A DNA stretch of 64,000 bases from Hormiphora californensis (Eukaryota > Ctenophora > Tentaculata > Cydippida > Pleurobrachiidae). Every line of letters starts with the position of its first letter. Position 1 is the stretch's first letter. The stretch lies in contig CM035359.1 of assembly GCA_020137815.1 (NCBI GenBank), positions 424,243 to 488,242 on the forward strand, written 5' to 3'. This document shows positions 48,228 through 59,200 of this stretch, one piece after another. The notes beneath the pieces were generated by a model. It did not search any database. It saw only the letters and a program-made list of their open reading frames with translations, and was not told where the DNA came from. Position numbers and translations under genes: made by a program.

Positions 48228-51200
48228 CATCTTGAAGAATATCCCATTCGAAGTCTTGCACTGGAACATTCAGGACGGCAGCTCAGTAGGTGGACCTAAA
48301 CAAGACGACCCAGATTTCCTTGAAATACTGCAGGGAAAAAGTATTTTCTGCCTCCAAGAGACTAAGGGCTCAATATCAATTCCTGGATACCTATGCTACA
48401 ACAAACTGAGGGACAAATCCAGGTCAGGTGGGGTATGTACCGGAATTGCAAGAGAAATCGCTACACGATGGAAAGCACGGGAGGTGTTCACCGGGCATGA
48501 GGACATCTTAGCTGTCAACTTGAGCCCTCACAGCAGTGATAGAGAAACGCCGCTGCTAGTGATAAATGTTTACGACTCTCCCTCCCACTCATCATACAAA
48601 CGCCGCAACGCGGGTAACCAGACATCAGTCATGGAATCTCTCCTAAGTCTGCTTCTGAATCATCAACACACCGAGATACTCTTGTGTGGTGACATGAACG
48701 CAAGAACCAATACTCTGAACCATGATCTGGTTGAAATATCTTCTGAACACGAGGATTTTCCGAGATCTCACCAAACCTTAAAAGGCCGATCTCGCTCTTC
48801 AAAAGATACACGGCAAGCCGATGCCAGAGGTAAACAGCTCATTGACCTGCTTGCCTCAATGAACGCTACTCTCCTGAACGGTAATTGTGTGGGTGACATT
48901 ACAGGAGAATATACCTGCGTGAAATATAATGGATCCAGTGTCGTAGACTACACAGCAGTGACGACTGGATTGCATGCCATGATTAAAAGCTATCAAATCT
49001 TGGACTTGAACGTTTTCTCTGACCATCGTCCTTGTCTAACCAAGCTGGCATACCATGGCCCTCAAATCACCGAGGAAACACTTCTGGCCGACCTAGACCC
49101 AGCCCCGAGCAGATACAAACTCCACACCGCCGATGATAAGAAGGCTTTTAAAACGACACTTCAAGGCGACGCATGTTATGCAGAAGCCAAGGCAATCAAA
49201 GAAGTATCCTGCTCGTCAGTCAATGAAACTATGGAACTCAATCAAAGGCTAGTTGGAGTCTTCAAAAAGGCAGCTGACATCACGGTGCCTCTCAAAAAAG
49301 AGAACCCCAATCAAAAGAAGTCAAAGAGAAGAAAAACCATCCCTAAACAACCATGGTTTAGACATTGCTTACCCTCCAGGAAATTGGTGAACAGAATCTC
49401 CCAAAGAGCGGGTAGGAATCCCTCTGGAACGATCACGGGTCAACTCTTTACAACGAAGAAGGATCACAGAAGGTTGGTAAGAAACACTAAGAGACGCTGC
49501 ATCAGAGAACTCTCCCAAGACATCGATGATGGTAACATTGACTGGAAAAACCTCAAGAAGTTAAAGAGCTTTGCACCCTCGGAGAACAAGCTGGACGCTT
49601 TTGACATGAAAAACTTCTGTAAGTTCTTCAAAAAACTCTACGCCAAACAGCCCCCTCCAGCCGCTATCTCAGGAAATGAACAAGCCATGTGCTGGGAATC
49701 AACATGTGACAAACCCATACCAGAAGATCTAGACAAAGCCCTTAACAGGGATGTTACAACAGAAGAAGTGGCAGCTGTAACAAGGCGACTCAAGGACGGA
49801 AAAGCTGTAGCTGAGGATCAAATTGCCAATGAGTTCCTGAAAGCAAGCAGTACAGAAGTCATGGAGGCGACAGCCAACTTGTTTAACCAATGTCTCCAGA
49901 ATCAGTGCTATCCTTGGAAAGAATCACTCGTCACCCCATTGTATAAGAAGGGCTGTAGGTATGATCCTAACAACTACAGGGCCGTGGCCGTGGCAAGCAA
50001 CCTTGGAAAGCTATTCTCTGGGATCCTTCTGGATAGACTCCTGGATTTCCGCTCCATTGAAGTACCTGATCTACCAAATCAACTAGGTTTCTGCAAAGGA
50101 GCGCAAACCGCTGACCATGTTCTTACGCTGAAAACAACCATAGATAAGTACGTCCAGCAGAAATCTCGCCTCTATACGGTATTTGTGGATTACTCCAAAG
50201 CATTTGATACCGTGTGTAGGGAGGCCCTGCTGTATAAACTCTATCAATACGGCGTGCGGGGTCGGTTCTTCGGTGTGCTCAAGGACATGTATACGGGCTC
50301 CTCAGCCAGAATTAAGCTCCTTGGTAAGCTCACAGAGACTATAGAGGTTAACATCGGTACCGAGCAAGGACACCCTCTAAGTCCGGAACTCTTCAAGATT
50401 TACGTGCACGAGCTCTCAGTAAGACTAAACAGGGAGGCGGGATCTTCATCACCATCCCTGGCAGGGAAACATATTTCTCACCTCCTGTGGGCTGATGATT
50501 TGGTTCTGATGGCTCTAAACCCTGCCAGCCTCCAACGACTCATCGATGTATTAGAGGAATACTGCGAGGAATGGGGTCTCTCAGTTAACCTCAAGAAAAC
50601 AGAAGTAATGGTATTCAACAAATCGGCTGTCAAACTGAAAGAAAGTGAAGGCTTTATATACAAGGGACAGAGAATACCCTCCGCAAAGACGTACTGCTAC
50701 CTGGGTGTAACATTCACTCTTAACGGATCTTTCAAGCTGAATGAAGCTAAGCTCAAGCAAAAAGCCCTCAGAGCTGTGTTCTCTATAAAGAAACAGATTG
50801 ACTTCTCGGCAATAAGCCCCCGCACAGCTCTGAAACTTTTCGACTCACTTGTCCTCCCCGTTGCTAGCTACTGCTCGCAAGTGTGGCTCCCGCACACATC
50901 TTGGAAATCAGTGTTTAGCAAAGACTCAATGGACCTGAAGATCATAGCTAAATCCCCCCTGGAGAGATTGCATCTATCATTCTGCAAGATGGCCTTAGGA
51001 ATCAACACTCGGGCCTCCAATGTTGCGGTGTGGGGTGATTGCGGGCGCCTCCCTCTGACACTGGCACTAGGAAACGGAGCTCTTAAGTACTATAACCGCA
51101 TCAAAGACATGGAAAATCGTGACACCCATGATACTCCCACCCCGTTAGTGGTTTATGCTCTGAAGGAGCAAGAAATACTGGAGCTTGACTGGGTCACACA

Positions 51201-51774
51201 TGTACTAGCCATGAGCCGTCTCAACAAGGAAGACACGTTCACCACCACTTGGAACAGGGATCGCACTACTAACAAGAAGATGGAGTTTTACAATGTGGTG
51301 AAAACATCATTCTATCAAGAAGAATATCTTGACCTCGAACGTGACCTATCTAAATGGATAGCAAGATTGAGATGCAGTGCTCATCGATTCAACATCGAAG
51401 TGGGAAGGCAACAAAAATACAGAGAAAGTACAAGGACGGAGGACACACTGATAAAGAAAAGAGCCTGTCCTATCTGCACCACAGAGGATCACCTTACTTT
51501 CCTGCTAATCTCTCAACTTCCCTCACACGAGACAATCACGGAGGACGAAGAACATGTATTATTGCATTGCCGAGGGTACGACGACATCAGGAAACAGCAT
51601 CTGTCTACAAATAAGCCACAGCTACATGCGGTTCGGATGAGAAGCCTCTTCAAGGACCACCCCTGGGAAACTGCAGTATTCCTACGCAAAGCAAACAAAA
51701 TCAGGCATCCTGCCCCGACTTGGAACACGGCGCATGTTAAGACCCAACCTCGACAAACTATCCCATCTCAATGA
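48193..51774 (+). CDS. LINE ORF2: endonuclease and reverse transcriptase
   Basis: 1193 aa. ATG 48193 overlaps ORF1 by 35 nt; ATG 48217 is also possible. Endonuclease motifs: EVLHWNIQDGSS, IFCLQETKG, ILLCGDMNARTNT, and FSDHRPCL. Reverse transcriptase: WKESLVTPLYKKG, NYRAVAVASNLGKLFSGIL, LYTVFVDYSKAFDTV, and IGTEQGHPLSPELFKIYVHE. The catalytic box is HLLWADDLVLMA, with W in place of the usual Y/F before ADD. LGVTFTLNGSFKLN and LVLPVASYCSQVWLPH follow. The C-terminus has CPICTTED, then EDEEHVLLHCRGYDD (CCHC-like). No RNase H is present. The frame is fully open, so the copy is young. The role is target-primed reverse transcription of its own RNA. Confidence 0.92.
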   Translation: MTTAQTTTMNRSILKNIPFEVLHWNIQDGSSVGGPKQDDPDFLEILQGKSIFCLQETKGSISIPGYLCYNKLRDKSRSGGVCTGIAREIATRWKAREVFTGHEDILAVNLSPHSSDRETPLLVINVYDSPSHSSYKRRNAGNQTSVMESLLSLLLNHQHTEILLCGDMNARTNTLNHDLVEISSEHEDFPRSHQTLKGRSRSSKDTRQADARGKQLIDLLASMNATLLNGNCVGDITGEYTCVKYNGSSVVDYTAVTTGLHAMIKSYQILDLNVFSDHRPCLTKLAYHGPQITEETLLADLDPAPSRYKLHTADDKKAFKTTLQGDACYAEAKAIKEVSCSSVNETMELNQRLVGVFKKAADITVPLKKENPNQKKSKRRKTIPKQPWFRHCLPSRKLVNRISQRAGRNPSGTITGQLFTTKKDHRRLVRNTKRRCIRELSQDIDDGNIDWKNLKKLKSFAPSENKLDAFDMKNFCKFFKKLYAKQPPPAAISGNEQAMCWESTCDKPIPEDLDKALNRDVTTEEVAAVTRRLKDGKAVAEDQIANEFLKASSTEVMEATANLFNQCLQNQCYPWKESLVTPLYKKGCRYDPNNYRAVAVASNLGKLFSGILLDRLLDFRSIEVPDLPNQLGFCKGAQTADHVLTLKTTIDKYVQQKSRLYTVFVDYSKAFDTVCREALLYKLYQYGVRGRFFGVLKDMYTGSSARIKLLGKLTETIEVNIGTEQGHPLSPELFKIYVHELSVRLNREAGSSSPSLAGKHISHLLWADDLVLMALNPASLQRLIDVLEEYCEEWGLSVNLKKTEVMVFNKSAVKLKESEGFIYKGQRIPSAKTYCYLGVTFTLNGSFKLNEAKLKQKALRAVFSIKKQIDFSAISPRTALKLFDSLVLPVASYCSQVWLPHTSWKSVFSKDSMDLKIIAKSPLERLHLSFCKMALGINTRASNVAVWGDCGRLPLTLALGNGALKYYNRIKDMENRDTHDTPTPLVVYALKEQEILELDWVTHVLAMSRLNKEDTFTTTWNRDRTTNKKMEFYNVVKTSFYQEEYLDLERDLSKWIARLRCSAHRFNIEVGRQQKYRESTRTEDTLIKKRACPICTTEDHLTFLLISQLPSHETITEDEEHVLLHCRGYDDIRKQHLSTNKPQLHAVRMRSLFKDHPWETAVFLRKANKIRHPAPTWNTAHVKTQPRQTIPSQ

Positions 51775-52100
51775 AAACCACGCATCTACCTTGATGTCTT
51801 TTACACAACACAACACCAATGCCGGCCCCACTGGCGCCATGCCATGCCCGGTGAAGAGCCATTCCACTGACGCTATTAGTCATGTTTGGTGAAGATGCCG
51901 GCCCCACTGGCGCCATGCCATGCCCGGTGAAGAGCCATTCCACTGACGCTATTAGTCATGTTTGGTGAAGATGTGCAGAACAGGTGCATCCTCTCGGTCT
52001 GTCTGCAAGAACTCTTCGGTGAAGTGTCAGCGGTTGGAGTGTATGCCGTTTATGCGATTGAACGTGTAGGAGTGTGAGCGAGTATGCGTCTGCGTGCATA

Positions 52101-52158
<58 letters not shown>

Positions 52159-52200
52159 GGTGTGTGTGTGTGTGTGTGTGTATGTGGGTGTGCGTGTCTA
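51775..52200 (+). other. LINE 3' UTR with 76-bp tandem repeat and TG microsatellite
   Basis: GCCGGCCCCACTGGCGCCAT to GTGAAGATG occurs twice (from 51822 and 51898). (TG)n lies at 52106-52190. The element probably ends close to 52200. No polyA tail is seen, as in many CR1/L2 elements. Confidence 0.7.
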
Positions 52201-52269
52201 GGATCTAGCAACACAGTACAAGTGTTTTGATCTTTATTTGTTTAATTCTCGTTTAATTCTCGTTTAATT

Positions 52270-52430
52270 CTCTACTCACTGGGATGATCTGATCCTCAGT
52301 GGGGTGATCTGATCATGGGTGGGGTGATCTGATCCTCAATGGGATGATCTGATCATGGGTGGGGGGATCTGATCCTCAGTGGGGTGATCTAATCATGCAT
52401 GTTGGGTGATGTGATCTGATCTTGATGACG
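52270..52430. repeat. Short-period repeat GGGGTGATCTGATC
   Basis: About seven imperfect copies of a 20-22-bp unit (GGGGTGATCTGATCCTCAGT and variants) next to the LINE 3' end. Confidence 0.85.
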
Positions 52431-52616
52431 ACGATTTAGGGACCACCAAACATGCATGGGGGGGATCAAGTTTCACCCCTTTTCGCATTATATAGTAAGA
52501 TTGGTAAGATAACACTTAAAAAAGACAAAACTTTACGGCTACCTTCCTGCTTTCAAAAGCGGTTTTACTCTCCTATGATCAATAAATTAGAGTCCTGAGC
52601 TAGTTAGTATAAATGT

Positions 52617-53591
52617 TCAAGAGTCCCTCGGTGCTTCTAACACCCTGTTTCCACGGATTATGTAGTGAGTTCCAGGGGACTGCTTTGCCTTCTCCTTCAG
52701 TTCAATCACTAGCTGCTTCCGTTCTTTCCGCTCTTCTAAAGTTCTATCAGGAGAAATAAAAACTTTGCCGAACTTGTCGTTCCCTTTCAGCAGAGATTTC
52801 TTCGACAGGATCGACAATTGAGCGTCTCTGCTCCTCAGCACGACTTTTACAGGTCTTGCAGATGAGGACTGCTTTCCCAAGCGCTCGACCGATTTCATTT
52901 TCGGAGCCTCTTCAAGCTCAGTAAAAAGAGACTTTATTTGAGTTTCAATTTCAGCACTCTCTTCCAAGCCGTGGATGATAATATTACACCCACGGTCCTC
53001 AGAGGCAGCCACAATCGCTGACTGGATTTTCTTTGGCGCCAGAGCACTAGCGCATTCCTTCTCCAGGACAGAAGCAAAACTCTTAATTTCTTGCTGTGCT
53101 GTTGACTGCACAGCTGTTATCTCAACCTCCCTCTTCTCTAGTAACTGCCTCTGAATGTTCAGTAGTTCCTCTTGTGCTGCTACAAGGTTCCTTTGGGTTT
53201 TGATAAGCTCTTTACTATGACCTTTGAGCTCCTTCTCATATTGCTTCATCATCGTGGTTTCATATCCCATGTGTGACAGCTGTTCACCAACTGGGAAGCT
53301 CTGTTCAATGAGAATACGGCATGCACTCTCCACAAGGCCTATCAGCACTGACTTGTTCAATGCACTGAGTTTGTTCCTGGAGGGAACTTTCAGATCATCC
53401 CAGACTTCCACTATGTGTGGTCCATACTTCACTAGGCTAGGATCTGTTTCACCAAACCCTCCAGTTAGCGTTAATATCTCGCTTACCCACTCCACGGTTT
53501 GTTCTTGGCAGTATTGGATGTCATCCTCTTCTACGTCTGTTTCCCGCACGTAGATCCGCGTTTCTTCTTCGTTATCAGAGCTGCTTGCCAT
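52617..53591 (-). CDS. LINE ORF1-type RNA-binding protein, solitary
   Basis: 324 aa from ATG 53591 (MASSSDNEEETRIYV). The N-terminal part is acidic. A coiled coil spans about 115-185 (KQYEKELKGHSKELIKTQRN, LLNIQRQLLEKRE). An RRM-like strand reads RGCNIIIHGLEE, then VERLGK and ARPVKVVLRSRDAQLSIL. The C-terminal domain has KVFISPDRTLEERKERKQLV and THYIIRGN. This is the domain order of ORF1 proteins from several metazoan LINEs. No endonuclease or RT frame accompanies it, and the region beyond its stop is simple repeat. It could be a non-autonomous ORF1-only element or a domesticated ORF1. The frame is intact. It is unrelated to ORF1 at 44.5 kb. Confidence 0.8.
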   Translation of the reverse strand: MASSSDNEEETRIYVRETDVEEDDIQYCQEQTVEWVSEILTLTGGFGETDPSLVKYGPHIVEVWDDLKVPSRNKLSALNKSVLIGLVESACRILIEQSFPVGEQLSHMGYETTMMKQYEKELKGHSKELIKTQRNLVAAQEELLNIQRQLLEKREVEITAVQSTAQQEIKSFASVLEKECASALAPKKIQSAIVAASEDRGCNIIIHGLEESAEIETQIKSLFTELEEAPKMKSVERLGKQSSSARPVKVVLRSRDAQLSILSKKSLLKGNDKFGKVFISPDRTLEERKERKQLVIELKEKAKQSPGTHYIIRGNRVLEAPRDS

Positions 53592-54680
53592 TTTCTTGCT
53601 GCCCTCTTGGGCTCTTACATAGACATTTGCTGAAACTCAATAAATAGTTTTACGTTGTAGTTGATGAAAGTTTGTTCAAATTAAAGACGATCCCCGGAGC
53701 AACTTACGGTGTTTAAATGAGCAATAGGGCCGTTTGCATGTTGAGTTTTCAGGACAGACAATACCCTTGAAGAGCTTTCCTTGTTGGAACATGCTATAAA
53801 GTGTTGGGATTATCAGAAATTTAATTCGCTTCTAGTTTTTTCTTACAAATGCGACATCCAACACCGATTGGCATCACTTTTAGGCAGCTGGCGTAGAGAA
53901 AGGGGGCAGCCATATGTTCTGGCATAGAGAAAAGCCGTAACCATATGTTCACCATTGTCCATTGACCATAAGGCTGTGAATTTTATTGGCAAACGTTGCT
54001 GGCCCCCGGGATAAGGCAGCGCTTTTCAATGAATTTTACAAAAACGCGGAAAATGTAAGGAAAAAGTTCAGAAAACTTGAAAGAAACAAAAGTTTGGAAT
54101 TTCAACTCATCAGCGACGTTGAAATTTATCAAACTTCATGCGCGCGCGCACTCATGACGGCACAGCAAAAGGAGTGACTCCGCGGGTTCCTGCATTTGTT
54201 TGCAGTCGTGTCCGGTTCCTACAAATTTGTGGAGTTTCAGAGAAAAACCAGGTTAACAACTGAAAACATTACAAACCATTAAATATACATAGCCCAAAAT
54301 TATCAATCTGCAGAGGGGGATCTCGAAAAAAGAACGCTGTTAAACATCACTGGGGCTGCGATTGGATTTGGAAATAAATTCAGGAAATCTTTCTAAAATA
54401 TTTGCACTAAAAGTACACACTGAAAGACCCTTGCTACCTCCGGAATATCTCCCAGCCGGGGGATCTTAATAGATGTACATGAGATGTACCTCTGACATGT
54501 CTCGGAGGGAGGTCGTTTAGTATGACATTACTCGATCATTCGCCCTTCAATAAAACTATCGCTAACTTCTCATTCTCGCCAGTGATTCCAGTTCGTATTA
54601 AATTAAAGAGCCAAGCAATTACTATTTACATTTTAGATAAATTAACTAAATATTACTAAAATATCTCTCTCTGCTAAAGG
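53592..54680. other. Intergenic, no gene recognised
   Basis: AT-leaning sequence with a CGCGCGCGC patch near 54141. The ORF at 53986-54177 shows no family signature. The promoter or 5' part of the minus-strand ORF1-like gene would lie in the left portion. Confidence 0.5.
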
Positions 54681-54804
54681 GGTATACGCCAGGAACCGAC
54701 CGACACAAGTAAACAACCAATCAGAACTCATTATTTAGGTCACGTGACTGGTTATCAGCCAATCAGGGACCAGTATTCCTGATTCGGTCGGTTCCTGGTA
54801 TACG
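54681..54804. mobile_element. MITE of about 124 bp
   Basis: GGTATACGCCAGGAACCGAC plus CGA is mirrored by TCGGTCGGTTCCTGGTATAC plus GC. The interior has two CCAATCAG words and a CACGTGAC. Confidence 0.78.
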
Positions 54805-55495
54805 CAATGATTGTGTCTGTTTTGGGGAATAGAAATTATATTTAAATTGTTCACACATGTGATTTGTTAAGTAAGTAACCCCTTACTTAACAATTGATAA
54901 TTTATACCGTATTATATCCCATTAGACGATAAATAATAACACTCTGATAAAGAACACTATAATATTCCTATTATAGAATCCACTGTCTTCCTATTATACT
55001 GTTCATCATTGATTTATCAGAAATTAAAATACAGAGGAAGTACCGTCACTAAAGGATAAAGAGTTAAGAGTGGAGCCACACTGGAGGCCAGACCTGCCTC
55101 GATCTGAGTGCTGCAGTGACGTTTTGTAGAATTCAAAATTGGGTGGACAGATGTTGTTGTTGTGGTGCTGCGATTCGGACTATGCAGAGCATATCGCCTC
55201 AAACGCTCCAAGGAGTCTAACTCCCGGCCTAACCAAGTAGAACTTGGGAATTCCCTATTATATGAATCTGGACAGATGTGAGGAAGTAACATTCAGTGTG
55301 TGGCGTGTTTCGAGGAAGAAACATACAGATAGTAAAGTGGGAGGAGCCCCAGTAAAACAATAACATTATAGTGTCCGACTGACTTGAAATAGGGCTTCAT
55401 ATATCTGCTGAAAATAACCTCTGGTAAATTGACCTATTATAACCTCTTATCTAGCCCATGTAGTGACCTAAACCACTACAAAACCGACTCTTTTT
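54805..55495. other. Intergenic, no gene recognised
   Basis: Sequence between the MITE and the G-run TIR element. The minus frame 55017-55292 has no family signature. I see no repeats apart from a short AGTAAGTAACCCCTTACTTA inverted repeat near 54870. Confidence 0.5.
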
Positions 55496-56214
55496 CTCCA
55501 CCCGGGGGGGATCCCATGGTATACTTTGGTATACTTTGGTATACTTTGGTATATGGAAAATCCCAAAAAATTATGTGGAAAGTACCAAAGTATACCAAAG
55601 TATACCATATCTTTTTAATAGCTTTACGTACTTTAAAGTGTTAATTTACAACAGTTAAGGCTTTAAAACATTTTATATAAACTTTCTTAACTCATAAAAT
55701 TGGACAATGGTGCTAAATAGGCTAAATTCATAGAATCGAGGGAAAATATTACCTATAAAATGGTGAGTCAGAAAACTGGGGTTTGACAAATTGGGACCCA
55801 TTTGAGTATGATAAAAAAACTTTTAAAAAGTCAAGAAAATGTTCAAATAGTATTTGGTAAAGTCTCCAAAAATTTTTCAAAAATTGCCTTCACCGGGAAT
55901 CGAACCCTGAGTGGCAAGCCTTGAGCACTAGCCGGATGATGTAACAAAAACGTAAAAATCGGTTTAATAAGCGTTATATTACCAACTTATAACGAAATAA
56001 GGATGTAGTTTTACAAATTTAGTCATTTATGTTAACTTATCGCTTAAATTTTACCTTTTTCAAAATTTTTATGGTATACTTTGGTATACCTTGGTATACT
56101 TTGGTATACTTTGGTATACTTTGGTATACTTTGGTATATGGAAAATCGCTGAAAAAGTTGTGGAAAGTGCCAAAGTATACCAAAGTATACCATGGGATCC
56201 CCCCCCCTCCACCC
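55496..56214. mobile_element. 703-bp TIR element with G-run termini and 8-bp target duplication
   Basis: Element 55504-56206 begins GGGGGGGATCCCATGGTATA and ends with the complement (TATACCATGGGATCCCCCCC). CTCCACCC directly flanks both sides. The inverted arms are about 110 bp and include GGTATACTTT sub-repeats and a GGTATATGGAAAAT / TGTGGAAAGT core. No transposase. It ends 73 bp beyond the stop codon of the right-edge gene. Confidence 0.88.
55880..55940 (-). ncRNA. tRNA-derived SINE-like fragment
   Basis: On the minus strand, CATCCGGCTAGTGCTCAAGG (A-box-like) precedes CAGGGTTCGATTCCCGGTG (B box with matching stem). The anticodon arm is missing. It lies inside the TIR element. Confidence 0.4.
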
Positions 56215-56278
56215 TCTCTTTCAGTCACACAACACCATATATGGGCATCACGTGATAACCCCTCTAAGTCTACATTTG

Positions 56279-59200
56279 CTATAAAGTGTTTAGAGATGTC
56301 AGTAGCTCGTTTGATACTGCCTGGTAGTATGATTTGTCGCCTCTCACGTAACGGAGCTGAACACCGTTCTTACAACCAATTGAACAAACCTGAAAGAAAG
56401 GTGTTGAGTTAGGGATATGTCACGTGACACCATATATGGGCATCACACAACACCATATATGGGCATTAAACCTACCTCAGCACACAACTCCAGCTCCGAC
56501 CAGGATGCCCGAATTGCGAACCCTTCTTGGTTGAGACAGGGAGCTGGATTGAAACCTCTGAAACAAGATGTATGTTATTAGAAATAAGGGACAGAGGTAA
56601 CACAACTACCCCTCAGGGGCATCACGTGGCACACAACACCATATATGGGCATGTAACTTACTTCAAGAAGCATTTCTCAACGAGTCCCAGAATGGTGAAA
56701 GGCGGTTGGTCAGAGTAAAGGTTGACATTGGACACTTGACGAGGTAGAGGTATTGATTGTGTCACAACTTGTCGAGGGAGAGGTATTGATTGGGGCACAA
56801 CAGGAGGGGGCGGCTGCTGCACGTGCTGTATATGGTAGTCCATGTATTCGCTGCTGTTTTTCTGCCACTCTTCCACATTATGGTTTGCCTGGTGAATCTG
56901 TAGTCCTTGGAGTCGAGATCCGAGGGATTGGGAACGCTGCAATGAGGGAAAAGGAGTTATCAGTTTGGTAACCTGGTAAAATGGTGTTGACCACCACACT
57001 ACTAATTAGTAATTACTAATGACACACCTGATATTGATATTGTGCGTTGTATTCTTCCTCCTCGTTCATCCCTCCTACCACCCCACCCCACCCCACCCCA
57101 CCCCACCCCACCCCACCCCACCCCACCCCACCCCACCCCACCCCACCCCACCCCACCCCACCCCACCCCACCCCACCCCACCCCACCACACCCAACCCCA
57201 CCCCACCCCACCCCACCCCACCCCACCCCACCCCACCCCAACCCACCCCACCACACCCAACCCCACCCCACCCCACTACTAACCTGATATTGGTATTGTG
57301 CGTTGTACTCTTCCTCTTCGTTCATTCCATCATCCTCCTACCACCCCACCCCAACCCACCCCGACCCGCCCCACCCCACCCCACCCCACCCCACTACTAA
57401 CCTGATATTGATATTGTGCGTTGTACTCTTCCTCTTCGTTCATTCCATCATCCTCCTACCACCCCACCCCAACCCACCCCGACCCGCCCCACCCCACCCC
57501 ACCCCACCCCACTACTAACCTGATATTGGTATTGTGCGTTGTACTCCTCCTCCTCGTTCATTCCATCATCCTCCTCCTCCTCAGCTGCATCTCTCTCCTC
57601 GTCCTCCTCCGTCTGACCCCGGGCTAGAGCCTCCTTGTATAGACTCTGGAGGGTGGTGAAGGGGTGTTAGTGTTGGTGATGGTGGTAGGAACATGTTTAG
57701 TAAGCTCCCTATCTCTCTATCTCTCTCTCACTCTCTCTTTCTCGCTCTCTAACCACTCTTTCTCTCTCTCCAATGGTCTCCAGAGAGCTTACTACAGTCA
57801 GGGGAACAGCAACAATGTCAATACAGTGAGATGTAAGACATAAATCCAATAAACGAACTGAGCACCAGTGCAAAATATGGACAAATGATGACAAATAGTT
57901 TCACCCTTCCTTTACACCGGAGTGAGAGAGAGGGGTTATACATAACGACGGCTGACAGGTAAACATAGAGCTTGAACGGGTAAGACAAATTAAATCCTAC
58001 AATAAACCGGGCACGGTGTCCCTTAAGGAGGTGAAACCTCGGCTAGATAAAGTTTTTTGGAGACCGGACCTAGGTTACGTATTTTTGACCGAGGAATCCG
58101 AAAAACATAAAATTAAAATCGAAAACGTAGCGGTTTTTGCGTAAAACGGCACAAACTGTCATTTTTCAGCGATTTTCGACTTTTTACGCTTTCTAGAGAT
58201 TTTTAAAATATTTCCTTACAAGATATGATCTTGTGCTTCTAGACTAATAAAATACAATCGATTTGCTACAAATTGGTCCCGGGTTTGTGTGATTTGGTCA
58301 AAAACTCTCTTTACTGTGGCCCATCAAAGATGGCCACTCTGCAAATACGTTTTTCGCTCCTGTGGCCGCAGATGTAAACCACAAGAAGATTTATTATACA
58401 CCAAAATTTGCGTCTTCTGAAGGCGAACAACCTGGTTTTTACGAAATTTGATTTCATGCAGGCGTTCAAAAATTACAGCCGAAAAACTGGTACAGTGGAT
58501 TTCGGAAATACCCCTACTTCAACAAACCCTAATCCAGATAAGATTTCGAAAAATATACATCTTCATACATGAAAATGAAGCTCAGACAAATTCCAACGTG
58601 ATGCAAAAAACGGGAAGTGTGTAACTTATTTCGTTTAGAAGCTATAGCGAAAATAAAAGTGCTTGTATTTGCCTTAAAAACACCCTCTAAAAACCATACT
58701 TTCAGACAATTTCCGACAATTTCAAACAAATTCTGTCCACAGGGGGCTAAGTTGGTGCACTGGAGGTGACATTTTATTCGTATTGCATTTTTAGACAGAT
58801 TTGCTATTTTTCAGGGCTTTTAGAGGGTGTTTTTAAGGCAAATACAAGCACTTTTATTTTCGCTATAGCTTCTAAACGAAATAAGTTACACACTTCCCGT
58901 TTTTTGCATCACGTTGGCATTTGTCTGAGCTTCATTTTCATGTATGAAGATGTATATTTTTCGAAATCTTATCTGGATTAGGGTTTGTTGAAGTAGGGGT
59001 ATTTCCTAAATCCACTGTACCAGTTTTTCGGCTGTAATTTTTGAACGCCTGCATGAAATCAAATTTCGTAAAAACCAGGTTGTTCGCCTTCAGAAGACGC
59101 AAATTTTGGTGTATAATAAATCTTCTTTTGGTTTACATCTGCGGCCACAGGAGCGAAAAACGTATTTGCAGAGTGGCCATCTTTGATGGGCCACAGTAAA

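Larger units (their letters stand above)
44276..52200 (+). mobile_element. Near full-length CR1/L2-type LINE with two intact ORFs
   Basis: ORF1 and ORF2 overlap slightly and are open throughout. ORF2 has apurinic-type endonuclease, reverse transcriptase and C-terminal CCHC-like finger but no RNase H. The 3' UTR contains a 76-bp tandem repeat and ends near a TG microsatellite. The 5' boundary is uncertain and may lie within 44276-44520. I did not find a target duplication. Confidence 0.85.

Noticed and set aside
57002-57627. Gly/Trp-rich and Pro/His-rich ORFs
   Set aside because: Translations of the CCCCA repeat in the different frames and strands.
58529-58981. Two matching 66- and 71-aa frames facing each other
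   Set aside because: Both are mirror translations of the two arms of the foldback element.
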